Source: Actinomycetota bacterium
GTDB lineage: Bacteria > Actinomycetota > Acidimicrobiia > Acidimicrobiales > Poriferisodalaceae
NCBI GenBank assembly: GCA_013151655.1
Contig: JAADHX010000085.1
Span: 1-6,951 of the forward strand
Length of the DNA: 6,951 nt
Direction: 5' to 3'
Position numbers and translations under genes: made by a program. Shown piece after piece: positions 1-6,762 of this stretch (positions within the stretch are counted from its first letter, which is position 1; the number at the start of each line of letters is the position of its first letter). Below the pieces are notes generated by a model, which was not told the origin of the DNA, searched no databases, and saw only the letters and a list, made by a program, of their open reading frames with translations.

Positions 1-3000
1 TGTTGGCCCCAGGATGTTCGGGTAGCAATACCGATGTCGGTCGGAGTTGAAGGGCGCGATACTCGCTGGCGAAAAGCAGTGGGCCGAGAGTGCCAAGCGC
101 GCCTTGACGTTCATCGCATCGCCGAACCACTATCTCGGTTGGAGTATCGGACGAACCATCAGTGTCGGCGGCCAGTCCGTGCACGTACTCGGATTGGTCT
201 GCGTAGGCGACCGCTAGCAGATGCTCTATGTGGTCTGGTCTGGCCTTGTCGCCAGCATCGACCACGGCTATCCAATCGCCCTCGACAACCAACGCCCCGA
301 GGTTCCCAAGGTTGGCCTGGCGTGATTGAGGGTCGCGGTCGTCGTCGAGCCCAAAGTGTTCGACTTGGCGCACCTTGGGCTCCGAGAAGTTGAGGTCGAC
401 ACCGGGGGGCGTCACAACAACAATTTCATGTGGAGGGTGGGATTGATCGAGGAGGGTGGACAACGTGTCATCTAGTCGGTCGATTTCAGCGGTCTCTCGA
501 GGGTCGTGTACGACTACAACCCCAACCTCGACACCGGCCTCAGGTCCAGACCAATCGATCGGGCGTTCGGCCCTGATCTGGTCGAGCATCCGCAAGTCTT
601 CGTCCATGACAAGCGACTCGGCCAGCCTTTCGGCCAGCGGTGGTACTCCGTCCATGGCCGCCGCCATGGCTGCCGGTGAGCCGAGCTCAGGGAAACGCAG
701 GCTGGTCACCTCGGAGTGGGGGAGACCAGGAGGGATTATTCGCAGACCTCGGCTTGTGTAGTCGTCGTCGGTCACCTGTAAGCCGATATCGCCGACGGCT
801 TCGGCAGAGCAGGCAGTGACACGGATCTCGAAGTGATCTCCGACCCGAATGCCAACGCGTCGGCTGCCTTTGAGGACTAGATCGGCAGCCCAACCGGCTG
901 AGTCGACCACTAGGCGCTCACCCGTCGCCAAGATGAGCATTTGTTCCGCATCGACGGTGTCGAGATACCTGGCGAGTTCGGTCTCATCTGACCAGTCGAG
1001 GGCAACTGTTGGATCCGAGGCGTTGTCGCTTGAAGCGAATTCGCCAGAGCGATCCAGAACGATGACCGCGTCGGTTAGCGACAAGGCCGACTCAACCGTC
1101 ATTTCTAGGCCGTCGACAACGCCCTCGCTCAGCACCATTGCAACGGTCGGCACAACTCTCGGTGCTGGTGATTGCTGATTGTTAACGGTGGCAAGACCGT
1201 TCTGTTCGGTTTCGTCGATCGCCGATTCTGTCTGAGCCGTGGTCTTCACTTGGATGTTGGTCAGCATGAGATCTGTTGGTTCTCCGATTCGGTCCATGAA
1301 CCTGGCCGTTGGTGGATGGGCGCGCACCTGAGGCTGGCCGTCTACTAGCACCCCACAGGCCGAGCCGACGTGCCGTTCAAGTTCGGCCCTAGCCGCACCC
1401 CAGTCGGTCACTTCGACAATCTCGCCGGCCGAGAACACCATGATGGTGTCACTGGTGTCGAGCCCCCTGAGAGCGTTGGCTGCCCCCTCGACGGTTGTCC
1501 AGTCGACGTCGATTATCTCGACGCCAAGGCGCTGAGCCCGAGCCAGTCGGAGTGCGAGCAGGTCGGCCCCGCGGCGTTCTACTACTCGGAAGTGATGGCC
1601 AAGACCGAGCAACGACCACACAGTGCTTTCGGTGGCATCGTGGTCGCCATTGGACAGGACAAGACACGTGAGTTGGTTGGCCGTCAAAGACGCCGGTGCC
1701 CGGTGATGGCGAGCGGCGCTGGCCAGGGTTGTTAGGTAGTCGGTCCCAAGAGAAGCGAAGGTGGCGCTGCCGTGGTGAAGCACGATCGAGCCGTTCGCCA
1801 CCCGTAGATCGCCGCCAGCGGCGCGGAGGCGATTGCTGAGCTCGTCGTCCTCGAAGTTGCCCTGACCGAACCCATCGTCGAACCCTCCAAACTCGACGAA
1901 CGTAGATCGCCTCGCTAGCAGACAAAAACCGACAAGGCGGTTGGTGCGCCAGGTCTCGCCGCGTTGTCGGTCGGCGATTCGTGTGGCCCAAGCGTGGGCT
2001 TCGGCAATCTCGGTCAGAGGCGGAGCGCCATGTTGGCGTTGTATTCCGGATACCTCGTTCGACCTTGGTCCAACCATCAGGGCCCGGTCGATCGCCAGAG
2101 CGCTCTGAAGTTCGTCGAGCCAGCCGGTTGTTACTTCGGTGTCGTTGTTGAGGACGCAAACGAATTCGCCTGTGGTCGCAGCAATTCCGTTGTTGACTGA
2201 TGCCGGAAAGCCGACGTTCGTTTCGTTGGTTACTACGACTAGGCGGTCGTCGTCGATGGCGGCTAGCTGGTTGGCAGTGTCATCGAGCGATGCGTCGTCG
2301 ACCACCACGATCTCGAGCTTGGCTGTCGTGTTGCGATCGAGAGCGGCGAGGCAATTCTTGGTCAACTGCCACATGCCGTGAACCGGAATCACCACCGAGG
2401 TGACACCTGCCCGTGTGTCGACCGCAGCAATGTCTCGGATTGAGGGCGTGTGGTCTCGGGTTTCGTAACCCGCCTTGGCCCAACGCGAGATGTCAGCCGC
2501 ATCGAGAACGACCTCGCATCGAGCCTCGACCCCTGGTCGGCTCCGGTTGGCTAGCACTGCCCATTGGGCATTGGGCCGAGCTCGAAGAAGTTGCTGAACC
2601 TGGCTGCCATCATTGAGAACCTCGTCGTCGAGGTGGAGGACCTGATCAACCTCGAACGCTGCGGCTAGGCCGTCGGTCGAGTAGTCGTCGACGTCGAATT
2701 CGAAGACTCCGCGTGTCGCCAGGCTCCTTACTTGAGGATCTGTCGAACGCGTTTGCGCCGATGGCGGCCGACGCCACACGACGGGGCGGGTGGCTGCGAC
2801 GTCGGCCAGCAGCTCGTGGTCTCGATCTTCGTGGCCAGAGGTTCCTTCCACCAAAATGGCGTTCGGTGCTGCGTCGGCAACTCTGATGGCCACAGGGGCG
2901 CGAGTGTTGGCGACACGCTCGATGCTGGTACTCCGTGCGAACAGTCCTCCAACAAAGTGACCTGTTGGCGGATTGGCCAGTGCCGCGGCGCCAGCCCCAG

Positions 3001-3424
3001 GGCTCGTGATCCATTGGGCGTAGGGCGCCAACAGTGCAACTCCGAGCCGGTCAGTGGTGAAAAGGGGATCGTCGTGGGCTACGCAACCCGCGCCAAACGG
3101 TTCGACGTGTTGGTCGCCGGCAGCATCGCCTTGTCGAACGATTCCGCCCGCGTGGCGGATCGATCGGTCGGAGTTCAATAGGCCGACTCCAACGGTGCTA
3201 TCGGTCGGGCCGCATAGTTCGACCAACGTTGACATCCAGCCCGATTCGACGATGGTGTCGGCACTGACGGTAACCACGACGCTGTCGGGCATCAGCGGCG
3301 TTGACGGGTCGTGGATCTGAAAACCAGCGCCGAAGACTACCTCAAGCTCTCCGAGGCGATCGGCTCCAGGCCGTCCAACGAATCTGATGGTTATCAACTG
3401 GTTCTGGTGGATGACTTCAGGCAC
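1..3424 (-). CDS. Large multi-module family-2 glycosyltransferase (3' end beyond window)
   Basis: The frame is open for all 1141 codons from a GTG at 3424-3422 to the left edge, so the C-terminus is missing. Residues ~344-560 form a canonical GT2 (GT-A fold) domain: VVIPVHG (344-350), VVVDDAS (373-379), NVGFPASVNNG (403-413), NNDTEV...GW (426-435; the DXD-equivalent site), FEDDE (524-528) and HHGS (550-553). This is the rhamnosyltransferase-like type that transfers a sugar from a nucleotide donor. Around it lie modules resembling GT-A but without its key residues: 1-110 (SADT...GW at 54-63, HAGG at 91-94), ~585-700 (FSAGE at 664-668), ~760-870 (TVAMVLSEG at 760-768, ATGE at 833-836) and ~967 onward (EIVVV at 1000-1004, DAGD at 1056-1059). 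I do not recognise residues ~110-340. No signal peptide or membrane helix is visible, so a cytoplasmic or membrane-associated role in surface glycan or glycoprotein synthesis is inferred. GTG is preferred as the start: GGCGG lies 5 nt upstream and it overlaps the preceding stop. An in-frame TAG lies a little further upstream. TTG at 3397 is an alternative. Confidence 0.93.
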   Translation of the reverse strand, partial: MPEVIHQNQLITIRFVGRPGADRLGELEVVFGAGFQIHDPSTPLMPDSVVVTVSADTIVESGWMSTLVELCGPTDSTVGVGLLNSDRSIRHAGGIVRQGDAAGDQHVEPFGAGCVAHDDPLFTTDRLGVALLAPYAQWITSPGAGAAALANPPTGHFVGGLFARSTSIERVANTRAPVAIRVADAAPNAILVEGTSGHEDRDHELLADVAATRPVVWRRPPSAQTRSTDPQVRSLATRGVFEFDVDDYSTDGLAAAFEVDQVLHLDDEVLNDGSQVQQLLRARPNAQWAVLANRSRPGVEARCEVVLDAADISRWAKAGYETRDHTPSIRDIAAVDTRAGVTSVVIPVHGMWQLTKNCLAALDRNTTAKLEIVVVDDASLDDTANQLAAIDDDRLVVVTNETNVGFPASVNNGIAATTGEFVCVLNNDTEVTTGWLDELQSALAIDRALMVGPRSNEVSGIQRQHGAPPLTEIAEAHAWATRIADRQRGETWRTNRLVGFCLLARRSTFVEFGGFDDGFGQGNFEDDELSNRLRAAGGDLRVANGSIVLHHGSATFASLGTDYLTTLASAARHHRAPASLTANQLTCLVLSNGDHDATESTVWSLLGLGHHFRVVERRGADLLALRLARAQRLGVEIIDVDWTTVEGAANALRGLDTSDTIMVFSAGEIVEVTDWGAARAELERHVGSACGVLVDGQPQVRAHPPTARFMDRIGEPTDLMLTNIQVKTTAQTESAIDETEQNGLATVNNQQSPAPRVVPTVAMVLSEGVVDGLEMTVESALSLTDAVIVLDRSGEFASSDNASDPTVALDWSDETELARYLDTVDAEQMLILATGERLVVDSAGWAADLVLKGSRRVGIRVGDHFEIRVTACSAEAVGDIGLQVTDDDYTSRGLRIIPPGLPHSEVTSLRFPELGSPAAMAAAMDGVPPLAERLAESLVMDEDLRMLDQIRAERPIDWSGPEAGVEVGVVVVHDPRETAEIDRLDDTLSTLLDQSHPPHEIVVVTPPGVDLNFSEPKVRQVEHFGLDDDRDPQSRQANLGNLGALVVEGDWIAVVDAGDKARPDHIEHLLAVAYADQSEYVHGLAADTDGSSDTPTEIVVRRCDERQGALGTLGPLLFASEYRALQLRPTSVLLPEHPGAN
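3417..3424 (-). other. 8-nt stop/start overlap linking the two glycosyltransferase genes
   Basis: On the minus strand the sequence GTGCCTGA holds both the GTG start of the downstream gene (3424-3422) and the TGA stop of the upstream gene (3419-3417), in different frames. Such short overlaps are typical of translationally coupled genes in one operon and suggest the two proteins are made together. Confidence 0.7.
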
Positions 3425-5540
3425 TTGAACCGCCGAAGCTGGCGACCAGGCCTCGTTGTCTCTCGGGCTGCTCTATGCGGGTGGCCCGCTGAGTCTGGCC
3501 GCTCTCGGAGAGGTGTCTGGCCAGGTGATTCCGTACATCGGTGTCCAACACGTGGGCCGAAGGAGCGAGCTCGTCGAACAGGGCCCATTGGCAGCTCACC
3601 ATCGCGGCTGCGAGGCCGGTTGATACCACGTCGGCGCTGACCGCGACCTCGTTGGCAGACGTCGCGGCGGATTCAATGGCGCCAACCGCGAGAAGGGCCG
3701 TGAACTTCGGGTCTGCGAGTTTCGCGACCGCTGGCAGTAGGCCAGTGACATCTCTCTTGGCGATCATCAACTGAAGTAGAGCCTCGAATAGGTCCATGTC
3801 GTCGAATTCGCGACACGCGATTTCGGCAACGGCCGTCCACACCGACTCGTCGAAGGAGCGGCCATCATCGGCCCACTCGAGCACTGTCGCCCAGCCCGAT
3901 TGACCACAGTGGGCTCTGGCCACCGCTATTGAAAGCTCGGCTAGGCGGTGATGTTCGGGCGAGTTGTAGACCGGATCGGGCAGATCGGTACTAGGTGCTT
4001 TGTCAACCGCCGCGAGTAGTTCAGCGCTACGGCCGAGAGAGACCATCGTCGAGGAGAACACAGCCGCGACGAGGCCATCGGTTGGCAAGATGCCATAGCC
4101 GCGACCTGCGAGCTCGGCCGCTTCTTCGGTCTCGCCCGCGTTCATGAGTATTCCGGCGAGACTTCCGAGCAGATAAGCCAGCCACTCAGGCCGGGTGTCC
4201 TCGGCGGCCACAACCGCTTGGCGTAACAACTCGATCGCTTCATCTGACGAGTCGTCGGCCAACATCAGCGACCTGGCCAAGTCGACCGAGGCCTTAACCG
4301 ACCGGTCGTCAAGGTGTTGTTTCCTGGCGAGTTTGAGGTTTCTTTGCGACTTACCGCGGCTTTTGACGACCTCGTCGGCATAACCGAGGTGGTCGATGCT
4401 GATCAGGTCGAACAGCGTGCTGTTGAGGGGATCGCCAGGTGCCTCAAAGCGAATGGGTGCCTCGTGAATTCGGCCCGAGAACGCCAACAGGTGCGATCTG
4501 ACCAAACGCCTGGCCCTGAAGACACTTGTCGGTTCAGCGTCGATCCCGTTGTTGCGGTTGGACAAGTTGATGTCCAACGCGTCGAACTCGTCGCGGTAGG
4601 CACCGAGTACGTCCCTGACGAGGTTCGCGTCGGTCTTGGCCACTCTCTCGTCGGCATCGATCCATAGTGTGAAGACGGCATCTCGACACAGTTCGGCGGC
4701 CTGGTTTCGAGCCCACGAAAAGTCGTCGCGCCACTCGATCTCGGTGACGTTCGCGCCCCACTCCGTGGCGACAGCGATGGTGTTGTCGGTAGAGCCTGTG
4801 TCGACTATTTCGACTCGATCGACGAGGCCTTCCAAAGACTCGAGGCAGTCAGGCAACATGTCTTGTTCATCCTTCACGATCATGGACGCGACCAGCAGTG
4901 GCCTGTCGAGATCGCGTCCAGTGGCCCGCACCTGTGCGCCGCAAGCGCCATCGTGAGCCGCGAATGCTCCGTCGACTCGGTACAGCCCGATACCTCGGTC
5001 TTTCAGCACTGCGAAAGGGTCGTGAATTCGTTTGGTCAGGAGGTTGCGCAGCGTCTCGGTGTCGGTCACGAAGCAACCCGGACGAGCCTGAGTGATGGGC
5101 GTGACCACAACTTCGCTGGAGTTGGCGAGCCGACGCAGTTCCGCTCTGGCCGTGCCGGCAGACGGAAGGGGTCCGTGGAAGTGGCCACTGCCTCGATCGT
5201 TGGTCGACGGCACCGCTACCGTTGCGCCGTCGAGGTGAGCCTGGACGAGCCTGGCCAACGAAGCGGCGTCGACGGCCACGTCGTCATGCACAAACAGAAT
5301 CGGACCGTCGCCGAACGCATCGAGTGCCTCGGCCATTGGTGCCAATGTGTCGGAAAGGGCCCGGCCTGATTGTCCCAAGGCCGCGACCTCGGCCAGCGGA
5401 ACGTTGAGGTCGGCCGCGGCCTTGCGGTGGGCCTTGACCAACCCCCGAGTAGTCGCCCTTGGACCAAAGGCCAGAACAACAACTCCGGCTAGTTCTGTAG
5501 CTGGACTATTCAGGTTTTTCGCACTCTTGGACTTCGCCAC
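3417..5540 (-). CDS. Family-2 glycosyltransferase with degenerate N-terminal GT-A module and TPR-like tail
   Basis: Predicted 707 residues. From the GTG start, residues ~13-165 look like a degenerate GT-A module (VVVLAF at 20-25, HDDV at 85-88, then VPSTND). Residues ~215-400 are an intact GT2 domain of the class often fused to TPRs: SMIVKDE (219-225), DTGSTDNT (247-254), DDFSWARN (272-279), WIDADE (293-298; DXD metal/nucleotide-sugar site), SGRIHE (355-360) and DHLGY (383-387). Residues ~405-690 are alpha-helical and alanine/leucine-rich with TPR-like spacing, probably for binding a partner or acceptor. It likely transfers a sugar in surface polysaccharide or protein glycosylation; donor and acceptor cannot be read from sequence. 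It is the first gene of a leftward pair, overlapping the next start by 8 nt. The start is GTG at 5540-5538 because GGAGG lies 5 nt before it; ATG at 5558 and TTG at 5561 are in frame but lack a ribosome site. No signal peptide or membrane helix is seen. Confidence 0.93.
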   Translation of the reverse strand: MAKSKSAKNLNSPATELAGVVVLAFGPRATTRGLVKAHRKAAADLNVPLAEVAALGQSGRALSDTLAPMAEALDAFGDGPILFVHDDVAVDAASLARLVQAHLDGATVAVPSTNDRGSGHFHGPLPSAGTARAELRRLANSSEVVVTPITQARPGCFVTDTETLRNLLTKRIHDPFAVLKDRGIGLYRVDGAFAAHDGACGAQVRATGRDLDRPLLVASMIVKDEQDMLPDCLESLEGLVDRVEIVDTGSTDNTIAVATEWGANVTEIEWRDDFSWARNQAAELCRDAVFTLWIDADERVAKTDANLVRDVLGAYRDEFDALDINLSNRNNGIDAEPTSVFRARRLVRSHLLAFSGRIHEAPIRFEAPGDPLNSTLFDLISIDHLGYADEVVKSRGKSQRNLKLARKQHLDDRSVKASVDLARSLMLADDSSDEAIELLRQAVVAAEDTRPEWLAYLLGSLAGILMNAGETEEAAELAGRGYGILPTDGLVAAVFSSTMVSLGRSAELLAAVDKAPSTDLPDPVYNSPEHHRLAELSIAVARAHCGQSGWATVLEWADDGRSFDESVWTAVAEIACREFDDMDLFEALLQLMIAKRDVTGLLPAVAKLADPKFTALLAVGAIESAATSANEVAVSADVVSTGLAAAMVSCQWALFDELAPSAHVLDTDVRNHLARHLSESGQTQRATRIEQPERQRGLVASFGGSSA
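3430..3434 (-). promoter_or_regulatory. Weak ribosome binding site for the second glycosyltransferase gene
   Basis: GGCGG on the minus strand, 5 nt before the GTG at 3424, has the same spacing as the GGAGG-GTG pair of the upstream gene but one mismatch to the consensus. It lies within the last codons of the upstream gene, so initiation probably depends partly on ribosomes that have just terminated there. Confidence 0.45.
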
Positions 5541-5545
5541 AAACG

Positions 5546-5550
5546 CCTCC
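5546..5550 (-). promoter_or_regulatory. Ribosome binding site that decides the glycosyltransferase start
   Basis: A perfect GGAGG on the minus strand, followed by CGTTT and then GTG at 5540-5538. It lies inside the longer reading frame that begins at ATG 5558 and argues for the shorter GTG-initiated protein. The start would be seven codons inside the longest open frame. Confidence 0.65.
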
Positions 5551-5632
5551 AGATTCATCAAAGCCAGTCGACCGACGCAAAGGCCGATTTAGAGGCATGG
5601 GGCCGCTGTGCAGGCCCAGTACAGGTCCGAGG

Positions 5633-5660
5633 TTGCAATCTCTCGTCAAACAGAGATACT
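5633..5660 (+). promoter_or_regulatory. Possible promoter of the pirin gene
   Basis: TTGCAA (5633-5638) and GATACT (5655-5660) are separated by 16 nt and resemble sigma70-type -35 and -10 boxes, each imperfect. Transcription would begin about 7 nt after the -10 box, at or next to the ATG at 5667, which would make a leaderless mRNA. This fits the absence of a good Shine-Dalgarno (only AGAGA about 10 nt upstream). Inference from motif positions only. Confidence 0.35.
5638..5657. repeat. Inverted repeat ATCTCT-N8-AGAGAT, possible operator
   Basis: Two perfect 6-bp arms (5638-5643 and 5652-5657) flank an 8-bp AT-leaning spacer. The element spans the spacer and part of the -10 box of the putative pirin promoter, where a dimeric repressor would block polymerase. 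No regulator gene is present in the window, and 6-bp arms can arise by chance. Confidence 0.35.
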
Positions 5661-5666
5661 TAAACT

Positions 5667-6695
5667 ATGAACTACCGGCCGATAATCAAAGAACTAGTAC
5701 CTCTAGGCACGCCATGGGCCACCATCGATCCGTTTCTGTTCTGTGTTCATCACCGAGACGCGTATCCCGCTGGCGATGGTCATGGCGGGCCAAGTTCGAG
5801 CCTGGCTGGGCGTAATCTTGGAAACGACTTTGCCGACGTTGATGGCTGGAATATGTACCACGGCTCGGCCGTTCCTGGGTTTCCGCAGCACCCTCATCGG
5901 GGTTTTGAGACGCTCACCTATGTGCGGCAGGGTCTCGTCGACCACGCCGATTCGTTGGGTGCGTCGGCCCGTTACGGCGAGGGCGACGCCCAGTGGATGA
6001 CAGCCGGTTCTGGCATTGTTCATAGCGAGATGTTCCCGCTGCTCGACGAAAGCGGCGGTAACCAGCTTGAGTTGTTTCAGATCTGGATCAACTTGGCTGC
6101 CGCTGACAAGATGGTTGAGCCCCATTTCTCGATGTTGTGGGCTAACGACATCCCGGTGATCGACATCGCCGACGAGAAGGGCCGTGCCACTCGGGTGACT
6201 CTTGTTGCCGGTGCTGTTGATGGCCATGTGCTTCCCGACGCGCCGCCGGACTCGTGGGCTGCCAAGCCCGAGAGTGACGTGGCGGTGTGGCACGTTGTGC
6301 TCGATGCCGGTGCCTCTTGGGCCATGCCTTTGGCCAATCATGGCGATACTCAGCGCATGGTCTATCTATTCGAGGGCGATTCTGTGTCGGTCGGAGGCGA
6401 GCAGATCAGGGGCTACACCGGCGCGCTGATTCGCTGCGACGAAGAATTCGACGTAGTAGCCGACGGTGGTCCGGTTGAGATGTTGGTTCTACAGGGTCGT
6501 CCGATCGGCGAGCCGGTGGAGAGATATGGACCGTTCGTGATGAACACCAGGGCCGAGATCCAAGAAGCGTTCGACGACTACCGAACCACCGCGTTCGGGG
6601 GTTGGCCCTGGCCAGACGACGGCCCCGTTCACGGGCAACTCGGCGACCGATTTGTGAAGCGACCTGACAAGCCCGTCGAAGTCGGCTCGGCCTAG
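5667..6695 (+). CDS. Pirin family protein (iron-binding bicupin)
   Basis: 342 residues, two cupin domains. The N-terminal cupin has the family signature HPHRGFET (75-82), then QWMTAG (109-114) and HSE (119-121). His75, His77, His119 and Glu121 match the four iron ligands of characterised pirins. QIWINLAAADKM (138-149) is the usual linker between the halves, and the C-terminal cupin ends with the typical PFVMNT...AFDDY...FGGWPW block (289-315). Pirins are cytoplasmic non-haem iron proteins; some have quercetinase activity and others act as redox-sensing regulators or bind metabolic enzymes, so the exact role here cannot be assigned. It is longer than the common 230-300 residues, the extra length lying in the N-terminal lead and between conserved blocks. 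ATG at 5667 is chosen because the homology begins close to it; there is no strong ribosome site. It is transcribed alone, divergent from the glycosyltransferase pair. Confidence 0.95.
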   Translation: MNYRPIIKELVPLGTPWATIDPFLFCVHHRDAYPAGDGHGGPSSSLAGRNLGNDFADVDGWNMYHGSAVPGFPQHPHRGFETLTYVRQGLVDHADSLGASARYGEGDAQWMTAGSGIVHSEMFPLLDESGGNQLELFQIWINLAAADKMVEPHFSMLWANDIPVIDIADEKGRATRVTLVAGAVDGHVLPDAPPDSWAAKPESDVAVWHVVLDAGASWAMPLANHGDTQRMVYLFEGDSVSVGGEQIRGYTGALIRCDEEFDVVADGGPVEMLVLQGRPIGEPVERYGPFVMNTRAEIQEAFDDYRTTAFGGWPWPDDGPVHGQLGDRFVKRPDKPVEVGSA

Positions 6696-6723
6696 CAGGC
6701 CTAGCCGGTCGGGGCGCTGGTCC

Positions 6724-6735
6724 GAGCCGCGGCTC
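6724..6735. terminator. Palindrome between convergent genes, possible bidirectional terminator
   Basis: GAGCCGCGGCTC is a perfect 12-bp palindrome in the 67-bp gap between the pirin stop (6695) and the stop of the right-edge gene (6763). A further GGT/ACC pairing (6719-6721 with 6736-6738) could extend the stem across a 2-nt bulge. It has no T-run and almost no loop, so it is a weak candidate; the location between two convergent stops is the main support. Confidence 0.25.
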
Positions 6736-6762
6736 ACCTTGTGGGTTCGCCCGTTCTGCTGC

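Larger units (their letters stand above)
5541..5666. other. Divergent intergenic region between the glycosyltransferase pair and pirin
   Basis: This 126-bp stretch separates two genes that point away from each other, so it must hold promoters for both unless the pair is expressed otherwise. Besides the pirin-proximal promoter and inverted repeat listed separately, it contains a short inverted repeat GGGCC-N8-GGCCC (5600-5617). That repeat could be a hairpin in the leader of the leftward transcript, but is weak evidence in GC-rich DNA. I found no convincing -35/-10 pair for the leftward operon: TTGACG on the minus strand is about 20 nt from the nearest TGTACT, which is too far for a standard spacer. 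Confidence 0.6.

Noticed and set aside
1449..2159. 236-codon open frame on the minus strand, very rich in Arg, Pro and Ser
   Set aside because: It lies in a different frame of the same strand as the large glycosyltransferase frame, which carries clear GT2 motifs here (NNDTEV, FEDDE). The composition is typical of an out-of-frame shadow in GC-rich DNA.
2732..3181. 149-codon plus-strand frame, plus other plus-strand frames of 60-170 codons between 34 and 5592
   Set aside because: All are antisense to the two glycosyltransferase genes, lack recognisable domains or ribosome sites, and reflect the low stop frequency of GC-rich coding DNA.
1..3424. Possibility that the left half is non-coding or a decayed pseudogene because no complete gene is bounded within it
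   Set aside because: Reading every codon from 3424 to 2 on the minus strand showed no stop and multiple ordered GT2 motifs; the gene simply ends outside the window.
5560..5666. Promoter for the leftward operon from TTGACG and TGTACT on the minus strand
   Set aside because: The spacer is about 20 nt, outside the usual 16-18, and the -10 match is poor.
5703..6341. 212-codon frame antisense to pirin
   Set aside because: It is fully covered by the well-supported pirin gene; no recognisable motif and no ribosome site.
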